42,283 nt of DNA from positions 74,037 through 116,319 of the forward strand of contig CALVDR010000007.1 of NCBI GenBank assembly GCA_944326365.1. Reading direction: 5' to 3'. Each line of letters opens with the position of its first letter. Position 1 is the stretch's first letter. This DNA comes from an uncultured Bacteroidales bacterium (GTDB taxonomy: Bacteria; Bacteroidota; Bacteroidia; Bacteroidales; UBA932). A program made the position numbers and the translations under genes. Positions 17,122-26,021 of the stretch are shown here, piece after piece. The notes below the pieces were generated by a model. The model did not search any database. It saw nothing but the letters and a program-made list of their open reading frames with translations, and was not told where the DNA came from.

Positions 17122-20100
17122 ATGAAGCTACGGTGCATTGTTTCCATATTACTGCCGGTGCTGGCGCTGCGGATGGCCGCGGCGCCATTGGACTGTATTT
17201 TCGAACATTATTCTTCGGAAGACGGGCTGTCCCATAACTATATCAGCCAGATTCTTCAGGATCGTCAAGGTTATATATGGATTTCCACATGGTACGGACT
17301 GAACAGGTTCGACGGGAACCGTTTCGTGAACTATACCGTCCAGCCGGGAGATTACTCGAACCTTTCACACAACCGGATTCTTTCCCTGAGCGAGGATGCG
17401 AACGGCTATCTCTGGGTGACTACGTATGACAATTCCATATACCGCTTCGATTCCCTCAATGAGAAATTCATCTCTGTTCCTGGCGACATTACTCCGGAAC
17501 TGTCGAAGGCCCGGGTCGAAAAATATCATTGTGACCGGTCAGGGAACACCTGGATAGCCCTTTCCGGAATCGGACTTTACAGAGTGGACAAGAACCTGGA
17601 CAGCCGTCTTTTCATCGGAGCTTCCGACAATATCATCGGCAAGGAGATACGGCATATCTACGAGGATTCCGACGGGGCGGTCTACATAGTGTCAGAATGC
17701 GGAGTGGCGTCTGTGAAGGATGATATTCCGGCTGTCATCAGCAGGAATGCAGGTGTGGACGGGTTTGCCGAGTTCGGAAACAAAATCATATTCATATCGG
17801 GAAATGAAATTCTCGCCATAGACAAGACATCCGGGCTGAGGGAGCATTGTACGGTGGGCAACGGCAGCACCGGACCGGCCGTATCGGTGACAGTCACGGG
17901 CCCTTCGGACGGAGGCAGGCTCTATGTGGCTTTCAGAAAAGGTGCCATAGCATCTGTGGACACTACGGATTTTTCCGCGAAAATTCACTGGGGGGGGGTA
18001 GCCCTCGGCCGTGTGAGATACACATTCCCGGATCCGGAAGGGCTGCTCTGGATAGTTACGGACAAGACCGGTATCACGTCCTGGAACGAGAAGGCAGGCA
18101 GGTTCAGACACTATGAACATAGCCGCAATGTCATGTCCTATTATGCTGATACTCTTGCGCGTGTGGTGAACCGCGACGGCAGATTGTGGATCAAGATGAA
18201 CCGTTACGGATTCGGTTACTATGACAGGGATGCGGATGCCATCATCCCGCTGAACAATGTCAAGGAACAGCAGGACTGCCGCTTTATGAACGGAGTGGCC
18301 TGCTATATGGTGGACAATTCAGGTGTATTGTGGTTTTCCACTGTAGGACGCGGCCTTGAAAGGGCCACGGTGATCACTCCGCGTGTGGAGATAGTCGATC
18401 CGCCTTCCGAGTCCGATGAGGAAGTGTCTGCAGCCGAGGTCAGGGCCTTGCTCACGGACAGTCGCGGACAAGTGTGGGTAGCCACGAAGAGCCGTGAACT
18501 TTTCGTCTATTCTCCTGACATGTCATCCTGCAGGAAAATCAGCGGGTCGGACACTTATGGGGTCATCTACTCCATTTTCGAGGACAGTGAGGGGGATATA
18601 TGGATAGGGACCAAGGGCGACGGTGTGGTGAAGCTCGGAAGACGCGGGAACGGCAGCTATGCAGTGGAAGGACGTTACAGGCATTGCTGTTCGGACCCTT
18701 TTTCCCTGTCATCCGATGACGTCTACTCCATATCTCAGGATCATTCCGGCAGAATGTGGGTGGGAACTTACGGAGGAGGGCTTTCCATGCTTCCTCATCC
18801 GGACAGTACTTCGTTCCGGAACGTGTACATGCATTTCCCGGATTATCCTCTGGAAACGGGTGAAAAAGTGCGCTATGTGCATTGCATGCCGGACGGAAGG
18901 ATGCTCGTGGCCACTGTAGGCGGACTGATATGGTTCTGGCCTGACGACAGTCCGGAACTCATCACTTTCCATACGGTACGGAAGATTCCGGGAGACATGC
19001 ACTCTCTCGGAAACAACGATATCATTTATATCTTCACCGACAGGGGCGGCGATACATGGCTATGTACCTTCGGCGGAGGGCTGAACAGGATAGCTTTCGA
19101 CGGAGATGAAGTCAGTTTCGATATTGTCAGCAAGGCTGACGGACTGAACAGCAATATCGTATTGTCGGCCATCGATGACGACAGGGGCAATCTCTGGCTG
19201 GCTACAGAGACCGGAATATCGAAGGTATCGGTGCCGGACCGCTCGGTAGTGAATTATTCCAGATATTACGGCATAGTGCCCACTACGTTCAGTGAAGCCG
19301 CCTGTTCCAGACTGGAAGACGGGACCATAGTTTTCGGTACGCTGAACAATGTCTACCATATCGATCCGGACAAATTCATATACGAGCCCCAAAACAAGCA
19401 TACTGTCATTTCCGGTGTTACCGTGGACGGTCGGCGCATGCCTTTGACAGGACGGCTGGTCATTCCTCATGACTATTCGTTTTTCAGCATCGATTTCGCT
19501 TCCCTGAATTTCAGGATTCAGGGCAATGTCCGCTACACCTACAGGCTGAAAGGCTACAACAAGAACTGGATCGCCGCAGACGGCAATACTTCCGTCTCCT
19601 ATTCCAGAATACCTGCAGGGAACTATACTTTCATGGTATCCGCTTCCACTGAGGACGGCTATTCCGATCCCCAGACAGTCTGTCTGGACCTGAGGGTGAA
19701 ACCGCATCCGTGGGCTTCCTGGTGGGCCATAGCCCTGTATGTTCTCGCGGCTCTGGCCGTCATCCTGGCTCTGGTCCGCATGTTCGTGACATCCGTGAAA
19801 CTGAAGAACGACGTGGCTCTGCAGGAGAGTCTGAATGATATAAAAGGACGTTTCTTCACGAATATTTCGCATGAATTGAGGACTCCTCTCACGCTGATTC
19901 TGGGAGGCATAGAAGATATCAGAAGCAAGATGTCCCCGGACTCTCCGGACGAGTACAGCGTGAACCTTGTATACAAGAATTCCAAAAGGATGATGACCCT
20001 GGTGAACCAGCTTCTGGACATCAGGCGTATAGTCAAGGGCAAGATGAAGCTTAACGTGGGCAGGATAGACATCGTGCAGCTCGTCAAGCAGGTCTATGAT

Positions 20101-21429
20101 GATTTCAAGGATATGTCCATAGAACGGCACATAGAAATGCGGCTCACGCATTCTGTCGATTCTCTGGTCATGTGGGGTGACTCTGTCAGGATAGAGGCGC
20201 TGATATACAATCTCATTTCGAACGCCTTCAAATATACGGCGGACGGAGGGCGCATCGAGGTGGCTGTCTACTGGAAAGACGGGGAACAGGACTGTACTGT
20301 CATGGTGAAGGACAACGGTATAGGCGTGCCGAAAGAACGGCAGACTGCCATCTTCGAGCCTTTCATCTCCACATCGGAGACTCCTTTCAACGGAGTGGCC
20401 AGCAGCGGTATCGGCCTGTCTTTCTGCAAGGAGATAGTCGATGTCCATGGCGGCAGGATATGGGTGGAGAGCGAAAAGGGACACGGCTCGAAATTCTTTA
20501 TAAGACTGCCTCTCGGGAAAGAACATTTCAGCCCGGAAAATACCACGATATCTGAAGAGACTGCGACTGAGGAAAAGTCCGAATCCTACGGTCTCAGCAA
20601 ATACAAGGTCAGCCCTACGCATCCTGACGATGCTCTCAAGGTCATGATAGTCGAGGACAATGCGGAATTGAAGATATACATTTACAATTCCCTGATAAAC
20701 AAATACGATGTCCGTGATGCTTCGAACGGTGTCGAGGCACTATCAATCATAGACCAGGGATGGATGCCGGACATTATAGTCACGGACCTGATGATGCCGC
20801 AGATGGATGGTATCAGTCTGGTGAACCATATCCGCGGCGATTTCAATACCAGCCACATACCTATCATCATGATCACTGCCAAGCACGAGGATGACACTCA
20901 TCTGAAAGCCATGAAATACGGGGTGGACGGCTACATTTCCAAGCCATTCACCATGGAACTTCTGGCTGCGAGGATAGAGAATCTGATGGAGAGGAGACGC
21001 ACGCTCCTGTCCAGATTCGCAGAAAACGGGAATGCCGGGAAAAAGGGATCGAAAGTGGACATACAACCGGATGAAATAGTCATAACGGACAGGGATGAGG
21101 TGCTGATTAAGAAGGTCATGAACTGGCTTGAGGAATATGTGTCGGATGCGGAAGTGACTGTAGACCAGCTTGCCGCCCATGTGGGGATGGGCCGGACATC
21201 CATGTACAACAAGATCAAGGGCCTGACCGGAAAGTCCCCTGTCGAACTTATCCAGGATTACAGGCTGGAGAAGGCCACGTACTATCTGAAAAGCGGACAG
21301 TATTCGGTATCAGAGACCTGCTACAAGGTAGGATTCTCTGACCCGGGCTATTTCAGCCGTTCGTTCAAAAAACATTTCGGCATGTCGCCGGTAGATTACA
21401 TAAAGGAACATAAAACGGAAAAACAATGA
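17122..21429 (+). CDS. Hybrid two-component system sensor/regulator (HTCS) of the pectin locus
   Basis: A 1435-residue one-protein signalling chain. After a signal peptide come periplasmic two-component propeller repeats (about 30-770; first repeat SSEDGLSHNYISQILQDR) and a Y_Y_Y domain. One membrane segment lies at about 862-888. Then follow HisKA with FTNISHELRTPLTL (His about 917), HATPase_c with DNGIGVP and SGIGLSF, a receiver with VEDN and VTDLMMP (Asp1222), and a C-terminal AraC-type HTH (about 1345-1430). HTCS proteins bind an oligosaccharide in the periplasm and activate neighbouring polysaccharide genes. The ATG at 17122 is preferred over the TTG at 17113. The gene overlaps GH105-PL1 by 4 bp and contains a nine-G run. 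Confidence 0.95.
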   Translation: MKLRCIVSILLPVLALRMAAAPLDCIFEHYSSEDGLSHNYISQILQDRQGYIWISTWYGLNRFDGNRFVNYTVQPGDYSNLSHNRILSLSEDANGYLWVTTYDNSIYRFDSLNEKFISVPGDITPELSKARVEKYHCDRSGNTWIALSGIGLYRVDKNLDSRLFIGASDNIIGKEIRHIYEDSDGAVYIVSECGVASVKDDIPAVISRNAGVDGFAEFGNKIIFISGNEILAIDKTSGLREHCTVGNGSTGPAVSVTVTGPSDGGRLYVAFRKGAIASVDTTDFSAKIHWGGVALGRVRYTFPDPEGLLWIVTDKTGITSWNEKAGRFRHYEHSRNVMSYYADTLARVVNRDGRLWIKMNRYGFGYYDRDADAIIPLNNVKEQQDCRFMNGVACYMVDNSGVLWFSTVGRGLERATVITPRVEIVDPPSESDEEVSAAEVRALLTDSRGQVWVATKSRELFVYSPDMSSCRKISGSDTYGVIYSIFEDSEGDIWIGTKGDGVVKLGRRGNGSYAVEGRYRHCCSDPFSLSSDDVYSISQDHSGRMWVGTYGGGLSMLPHPDSTSFRNVYMHFPDYPLETGEKVRYVHCMPDGRMLVATVGGLIWFWPDDSPELITFHTVRKIPGDMHSLGNNDIIYIFTDRGGDTWLCTFGGGLNRIAFDGDEVSFDIVSKADGLNSNIVLSAIDDDRGNLWLATETGISKVSVPDRSVVNYSRYYGIVPTTFSEAACSRLEDGTIVFGTLNNVYHIDPDKFIYEPQNKHTVISGVTVDGRRMPLTGRLVIPHDYSFFSIDFASLNFRIQGNVRYTYRLKGYNKNWIAADGNTSVSYSRIPAGNYTFMVSASTEDGYSDPQTVCLDLRVKPHPWASWWAIALYVLAALAVILALVRMFVTSVKLKNDVALQESLNDIKGRFFTNISHELRTPLTLILGGIEDIRSKMSPDSPDEYSVNLVYKNSKRMMTLVNQLLDIRRIVKGKMKLNVGRIDIVQLVKQVYDDFKDMSIERHIEMRLTHSVDSLVMWGDSVRIEALIYNLISNAFKYTADGGRIEVAVYWKDGEQDCTVMVKDNGIGVPKERQTAIFEPFISTSETPFNGVASSGIGLSFCKEIVDVHGGRIWVESEKGHGSKFFIRLPLGKEHFSPENTTISEETATEEKSESYGLSKYKVSPTHPDDALKVMIVEDNAELKIYIYNSLINKYDVRDASNGVEALSIIDQGWMPDIIVTDLMMPQMDGISLVNHIRGDFNTSHIPIIMITAKHEDDTHLKAMKYGVDGYISKPFTMELLAARIENLMERRRTLLSRFAENGNAGKKGSKVDIQPDEIVITDRDEVLIKKVMNWLEEYVSDAEVTVDQLAAHVGMGRTSMYNKIKGLTGKSPVELIQDYRLEKATYYLKSGQYSVSETCYKVGFSDPGYFSRSFKKHFGMSPVDYIKEHKTEKQ
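17990..17998 (+). repeat. Run of nine G inside the HTCS gene
   Basis: The codons TGG GGG GGG G form an uninterrupted G9 tract encoding Trp-Gly-Gly in the periplasmic propeller domain, around residue 290. The surrounding code uses other glycine codons freely. Slippage by one base would truncate the regulator before its membrane segment. Confidence 0.9.
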
Positions 21430-23837
21430 AATATCTGACATGCATGGCTGCGGCATTCGCACTGGTGACGCAGATAGCGGCTGCTGAAGCCGCAGGCGGA
21501 GAACCATACTCCGTCAGGATGATGAATTCCGAGATGCTCAGGAATCCCGAGGCCACCTGGCTCGACGGACGTCAGGGCAAGCTCAAATGGAACTATACCA
21601 CAGGTCTGGAACTGCTTTCGTTTCTGGACGTGGCGGAGCGTTATGACCTTCCCTATGCCGTGGACTATGTGAGAGACTGGGCGGATACCATGGCCGATGA
21701 TAACGGAAAGGTCGTTACATACAAGAAGGAGAACTACAATGTGGACCATGTATGTCCGGCACGTATCTATTACAGACTGTATTACGATACGGGAAATCAG
21801 AAATACCGCCGCGTGCTGCGGAAAATCCGCGAACAGCTCGACACCCATCCTCGTACTTCCGAAGGGGCATTCTGGCACAAGCAGATTTATCCTCACCAGG
21901 TATGGCTGGACGGTCTCTATATGGCCCAGCCGTTCTATGCGGAATACACTGCTAAGTTTTCGCCGAAAAAGGAGAGGGATTCCCTTTTCAGTGATATCGC
22001 GAACCACTTCGATGTGGCTTTCAGGCACACTCTCGACCCTGAAACAGGGCTTCCGAGACATGCATGGGACGAGTCACGGCAGATGTTCTGGGCCGACACT
22101 CTCACCGGTCAGTCAGCCCACGCCTGGGGAAGGGCCTGCGGCTGGTATGTCATGGCACTGGCCGAGACCATAGACTATATGCCGAAGAAGCACCCTGCCA
22201 GACAGGATCTCATAGAGAAATTCCGTTATATGATGGAACTTCTTCCGAAGTATGCCGACCATGAGACCGGAATGTGGTATCAGGTGCTCGACTGTCCTGG
22301 CAGGGCAGGGAACTATCTGGAAGCCACAGCTTCTTCAATGTTCGTCTACTGCTACCTGAAGGGCGTGCGCCAGGGCTGGCTTTCAGACGAATGGCGCGGC
22401 TATTCACGTGACCTTTATCGGAAGTTCATAGACACGTTTGTGAAAGAGAACGGTGACGGCACCATTTCCATAACTTCTTGCTGTTCCGTGGCCGGACTTG
22501 GCGGAAAGGAAATGAGGAGCGGCACTTACGAATATTATCTCAGCGAACCGGTCATCGACAACGACTGCAAAGGTGTAGGTCCGTTCATCTGGGCTTCGCT
22601 CGAATACGAGGCGGCGGACAATATAGAATACATCCCGGCAGGGAAGGCTGTCAGGGACGGAAAAATTGTCACGGAGCAGTCCGTGACACCCGAACCGGCT
22701 TTCGAAGGGGCTGACGGCGGCGGAAAATATACCCGGGGCGGACGCGGAGGCGAGGTTTATGTCGTGACATCTCTCGAAGATACCGACGAGGAGGGCACTC
22801 TGAGACACGCCGTTGAGGCTGAGGGGCCGAGAATCGTCGAATTTGCGGTCGAAGGTGACATCCATCTCAAATCCACGCTCAAGATCGAGAATCCGTACAT
22901 CACCATTTCCGGCGAGACGGCTCCCGGAAAAGGCATCACTCTCAGGGACCATGGGATGTATATAGGGGCTGATGAGGTGATAGTCAGATATATGCGTTTC
23001 CGTATGGGCTCTGCATCGAAAGACGAGAATGATGCTCTCGGAGCACGCCATGCGAAGAATATCATCATCGACCATTGCTCCATGAGCTGGGCTACGGACG
23101 AAAACGCTTCGTTCTATGCCATCAGCGATGCATCCATACAGTGGTGTATCATCGCCGAGGCCTTGAACAGTTCCATACACCGCAAGGGCGAGCATGGCTA
23201 CGGCGGCATCTGGGGAGGACGGAACGTGTCTTTCCACCACAACATCATCGCGGACAACAACAGCCGGAATCCGCGTTTCGACCATCCTGCCATCTACAGC
23301 GGCTCCGACCGTATTTTCTATCGCGGGACTGTCGAATTCGTGAACAACATCGTCTTCAACTGGGGCATGAAAGCCATCTACGGCGGTGAGGAGGGCTGGT
23401 TCAACGTCGTATCGAACCTCTTCATCCCGGGCCCTGCGACCAGGAACCTGAACGGCCGGTATCTCGAAGTCTATACCTCCGAGACCACGTCCATGATTCC
23501 TGGGTCCTTTTATATAAAGGACAATATTTACGACACGTCCCGTGTCAATAAAGGGAACTGGAAAGGTGTCCTTCCGGACAATGAGGCTGTCGCCCGCTAT
23601 GCTGCCGAATATTCCGGGATCTCGGCGGCCGGTCCGTTTTTCATGAAATCTCCTGTGGCTGTGGACCCGGTCATGGATGCATATAAGGCTGTGCTCAAGG
23701 ATGCCGGGGCTTCGCTCAGCCGTGACGAGACGGACAAGAGGGTGGTGAAGCAGATAAAGACCGGAAAGGTGACTGTTGCCGGTTCTGTCACAGGGCTGCC
23801 TGGCATTATAGATTCGGAAAATGATGTATTACAGTAA
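21426..23837 (+). CDS. GH105 unsaturated rhamnogalacturonyl hydrolase fused to a PL1 pectate lyase
   Basis: An 803-residue exported protein with an N-terminal signal peptide (about 1-22). Residues about 30-400 are a GH105 (alpha/alpha)6 hydrolase, with HAWD (Asp215) and WGRACGW (234-240) as active-site landmarks. Residues about 425-800 are a PL1-type parallel beta-helix lyase with VTSLEDTDEEGTLRHAV, ISGETAPGKGI and the catalytic-region motif NSRNPRFDHP (612-621). The lyase creates unsaturated ends and the hydrolase removes them, so the fusion joins consecutive steps. Its ATG overlaps the HTCS stop codon. Confidence 0.93.
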   Translation: MKYLTCMAAAFALVTQIAAAEAAGGEPYSVRMMNSEMLRNPEATWLDGRQGKLKWNYTTGLELLSFLDVAERYDLPYAVDYVRDWADTMADDNGKVVTYKKENYNVDHVCPARIYYRLYYDTGNQKYRRVLRKIREQLDTHPRTSEGAFWHKQIYPHQVWLDGLYMAQPFYAEYTAKFSPKKERDSLFSDIANHFDVAFRHTLDPETGLPRHAWDESRQMFWADTLTGQSAHAWGRACGWYVMALAETIDYMPKKHPARQDLIEKFRYMMELLPKYADHETGMWYQVLDCPGRAGNYLEATASSMFVYCYLKGVRQGWLSDEWRGYSRDLYRKFIDTFVKENGDGTISITSCCSVAGLGGKEMRSGTYEYYLSEPVIDNDCKGVGPFIWASLEYEAADNIEYIPAGKAVRDGKIVTEQSVTPEPAFEGADGGGKYTRGGRGGEVYVVTSLEDTDEEGTLRHAVEAEGPRIVEFAVEGDIHLKSTLKIENPYITISGETAPGKGITLRDHGMYIGADEVIVRYMRFRMGSASKDENDALGARHAKNIIIDHCSMSWATDENASFYAISDASIQWCIIAEALNSSIHRKGEHGYGGIWGGRNVSFHHNIIADNNSRNPRFDHPAIYSGSDRIFYRGTVEFVNNIVFNWGMKAIYGGEEGWFNVVSNLFIPGPATRNLNGRYLEVYTSETTSMIPGSFYIKDNIYDTSRVNKGNWKGVLPDNEAVARYAAEYSGISAAGPFFMKSPVAVDPVMDAYKAVLKDAGASLSRDETDKRVVKQIKTGKVTVAGSVTGLPGIIDSENDVLQ

Positions 23838-23914
23838 GTATTTTCCGATGGTCCTCCCCACATCGTGGGTCCCCTCCCTTTTCGGGAGCCAATGCCATCG
23901 GAAAATACTTACTG
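23832..23914. terminator. Long inverted repeat over the GH105-PL1 stop codon
   Basis: A perfect 20-bp inverted repeat (23832-23851 with 23895-23914) encloses two smaller hairpins. The left arm contains the stop codon of the GH105-PL1 gene. No T-run follows, so the structure may protect the mRNA end or attenuate transcription rather than be a simple terminator. Confidence 0.5.
23844..23902. repeat. 59-bp multi-hairpin palindromic repeat, copy 1
   Basis: The unit starts TCCGATGG and ends with its complement CCATCGGA. Inside are two small hairpins, CCCAC-ATC-GTGGG and CTCCC-TTTTC-GGGAG, giving a cloverleaf-like fold. It is identical by eye to the copy at 23963-24021. Confidence 0.85.
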
Positions 23915-23962
23915 CAAAATCCTGTATTTATAATGCCATGGGCAAACAGCAAATAAAGTGAG

Positions 23963-24021
23963 TCCGATGGTCCTCCCCACATCGTGGGTCCCCTCCCTTT
24001 TCGGGAGCCAATGCCATCGGA
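23963..24021. repeat. 59-bp multi-hairpin palindromic repeat, copy 2
   Basis: Identical to copy 1, in direct orientation, with 60 bp between the two. It ends 24 bp before the PL1 lipoprotein ATG, so it would sit in that gene's leader. The stretch 23838-24045 holds no gene, only these repeats. Confidence 0.85.
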
Positions 24022-24045
24022 AAATTGAAATTTTTTTTAGTGGAT

Positions 24046-25863
24046 ATGAAGATACGTTTGTTTTTGTCATTGATTATATTGCCGCTGGCCATAGCCTGCG
24101 GCCCTGAAGTGGAACCTGAAATTCCGGTGGAAGTCCTGCCGCCGACAGGTGTGAGGCTTGTGCAGGCGGATGCGACGAGCCTGACATTCGGCTGGACTGC
24201 GGTGGACGGGGCTGAAAATTACACCGCCAGGCTGGAGAAAGACGGCAAGTATGACCAGCAGAAGCAGGTGACGACCAATACGGTGACATTTACAGGTCTG
24301 GAATCAGGTGCCGCTTATCAGTTCAAGGTACGGGTGAAGACGGCAGACGGCGACTCGGAATATTCCGATCCGCTTTCCGTTGTCCCGGGCCAGTCGGAGC
24401 CTGATCCCGATATCCCGGATGATGAGCCTGATGTCCCTCTCGAAGGTTATGAAAAGTTCCGGATACCGTCATACGAAGAGGATCTTGGAGCATTGGCATT
24501 CCCCGGAGCCGAAGGCGGCGGCATGTATGTCACGGGAGGCCGCGGAGGCAGGGTCATCCATGTCACGAACCTGAATGACAGCGGTACTGGCTCGCTTCGT
24601 GCCGCAGTGGAGGCCAGCGGTGCCAGAACCGTGGTCTTCGATGTAGCCGGCATCATAGAGCTTGAGTCGCAGCTCAGGATAGAGAACGGGAATCTCACGA
24701 TAGCCGGGCAGACAGCTCCGGGTGACGGTATCTGCATAAAGAACTACGCCACGGTAGTCGAGGCTGACAATGTCATCATCCGTTTCGTCCGTTTCCGTCT
24801 GGGAAACAAGGTGCTCAATACAGATGGTGAAGACTGTATCTGGGGCAGGAGACACAGGGATATCATTCTCGACCATTGTTCCATGGCATGGTCCATCGAC
24901 GAATGTGCATCGTTCTATGGAAACGAGAATTTCACCATGCAGTGGTGTATCCTCACGGAGAGCCTGAAAGATTCGAACCATCCTAAGGGAGAGCATGGCT
25001 ATGGCGGAATATGGGGAGGCAAAAACGCATCTTTCCATCACAACATGCTCGCCAACCATGACAGCCGGAATCCTCGTTTCGACCATCCTCAGGTCTATGA
25101 AAATCCTGACAATCCTGCCCGCCGCGGCCATGTCGATTTCAGGAACAATGTGATTTTCAACTGGGGAAACAACAATACTTACGGAGGTGAAGGCGGCTGG
25201 TTCAATCTGGTCAACAATTACTACAAACAAGGGAAAGATTCGCGGGACAGAAAGTATATCTACGATGTGAACGGCATTTATACTTCAAAAGATATTGATT
25301 ACGGGTATCCTGAACTGTATGTTTCAGGAAATGTCTATCATGACTATCCCGGCATCACCGCGGACAACCTGACCGGGCTTTACTGGCATGATGACAGTTC
25401 GTATGAAGTTCCTTCTGATGCTGTCATGCTTTCGTCTCCTCTCTCTCTGGAAGGCCCGTCCGGACAGGATATTTATACGAGCACGCATTCTGCGTATGAT
25501 GCGTTCGAAGCTGTCTGTGACTTCGGAGGAGCGTCCGATGCCCGTGATGCCGTAGACGATAGGGCCGTCAGCGGAGCGGAATCCGGGACAGGGGCGATCA
25601 TCGATCTGCCGTCAGATGTCGGCGGCTATCCTGAATATACGGCTTCCGCCGATGAAACTGAGCAGGTGACCGATACCGACAGAGACGGCATGCCTGACTG
25701 GTTCGAAACTGAGTTCGGCCTCGATCCCTCAGATGCCTCCGACGGCACGGCGAAGAATCTCGACGGGAAAGGACGATACACAAACCTCGAAATGTATCTC
25801 CACTATCTCGTCCGCGACATAGTCGCATCCCAGACATCAGGCTCCACTTACATGCAGCTCTGA
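24046..25863 (+). CDS. PL1 pectate lyase lipoprotein with fibronectin III domain
   Basis: A 605-residue protein. The ATG at 24046 gives a clear lipoprotein signal (lipobox AIAC, Cys18). Residues about 28-115 are a fibronectin type III module (PTGVRLVQADATSLTFGWTAV). Residues about 145-520 are a PL1 beta-helix, paralogous to the lyase domain of the preceding gene (shared GEHGYGGIWGG and NSRNPRFDHP). Near the C-terminus, DTDRDGMPDWFETEFGLD is a calcium-binding type repeat often found at the end of such lyases. It is predicted to be surface- or periplasm-anchored and to produce unsaturated galacturonides. Confidence 0.92.
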   Translation: MKIRLFLSLIILPLAIACGPEVEPEIPVEVLPPTGVRLVQADATSLTFGWTAVDGAENYTARLEKDGKYDQQKQVTTNTVTFTGLESGAAYQFKVRVKTADGDSEYSDPLSVVPGQSEPDPDIPDDEPDVPLEGYEKFRIPSYEEDLGALAFPGAEGGGMYVTGGRGGRVIHVTNLNDSGTGSLRAAVEASGARTVVFDVAGIIELESQLRIENGNLTIAGQTAPGDGICIKNYATVVEADNVIIRFVRFRLGNKVLNTDGEDCIWGRRHRDIILDHCSMAWSIDECASFYGNENFTMQWCILTESLKDSNHPKGEHGYGGIWGGKNASFHHNMLANHDSRNPRFDHPQVYENPDNPARRGHVDFRNNVIFNWGNNNTYGGEGGWFNLVNNYYKQGKDSRDRKYIYDVNGIYTSKDIDYGYPELYVSGNVYHDYPGITADNLTGLYWHDDSSYEVPSDAVMLSSPLSLEGPSGQDIYTSTHSAYDAFEAVCDFGGASDARDAVDDRAVSGAESGTGAIIDLPSDVGGYPEYTASADETEQVTDTDRDGMPDWFETEFGLDPSDASDGTAKNLDGKGRYTNLEMYLHYLVRDIVASQTSGSTYMQL

Positions 25864-25896
25864 TTGGCAGGAGGGGTGGACTCCCTTACATGCCAT

Positions 25897-25921
25897 TCCA
25901 TACTTATCTGTATGGATTTTT
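25897..25921 (+). terminator. Intrinsic terminator after the PL1 lipoprotein gene
   Basis: A 7-bp stem (TCCATAC and GTATGGA, loop of 6) followed by TTTTTA. It separates the enzymes from the susC transcript. The rest of 25864-26021 should hold the susC promoter; TAATTTCG at 25985-25992 is an imperfect -7 candidate. Confidence 0.6.
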
Positions 25922-26021
25922 ACCGATTGTCAAAAAATACATCCAATACGACAATTATTGCCACCCATAAGACACCGCAATAAGTAATTTCGCACATTCG
26001 ATAACACTAACTAATAGTTTT

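Noticed and set aside
19060..20622. A 520-codon open frame on the minus strand under the HTCS gene
   Set aside because: It is antisense to the kinase and receiver region, has no recognisable domain, and such long antisense frames are expected in GC-rich third-position genes.
23844..24021. CRISPR array made of the 59-bp repeats
   Set aside because: There are only two units, the unit is palindromic and too long, and no cas genes are present.
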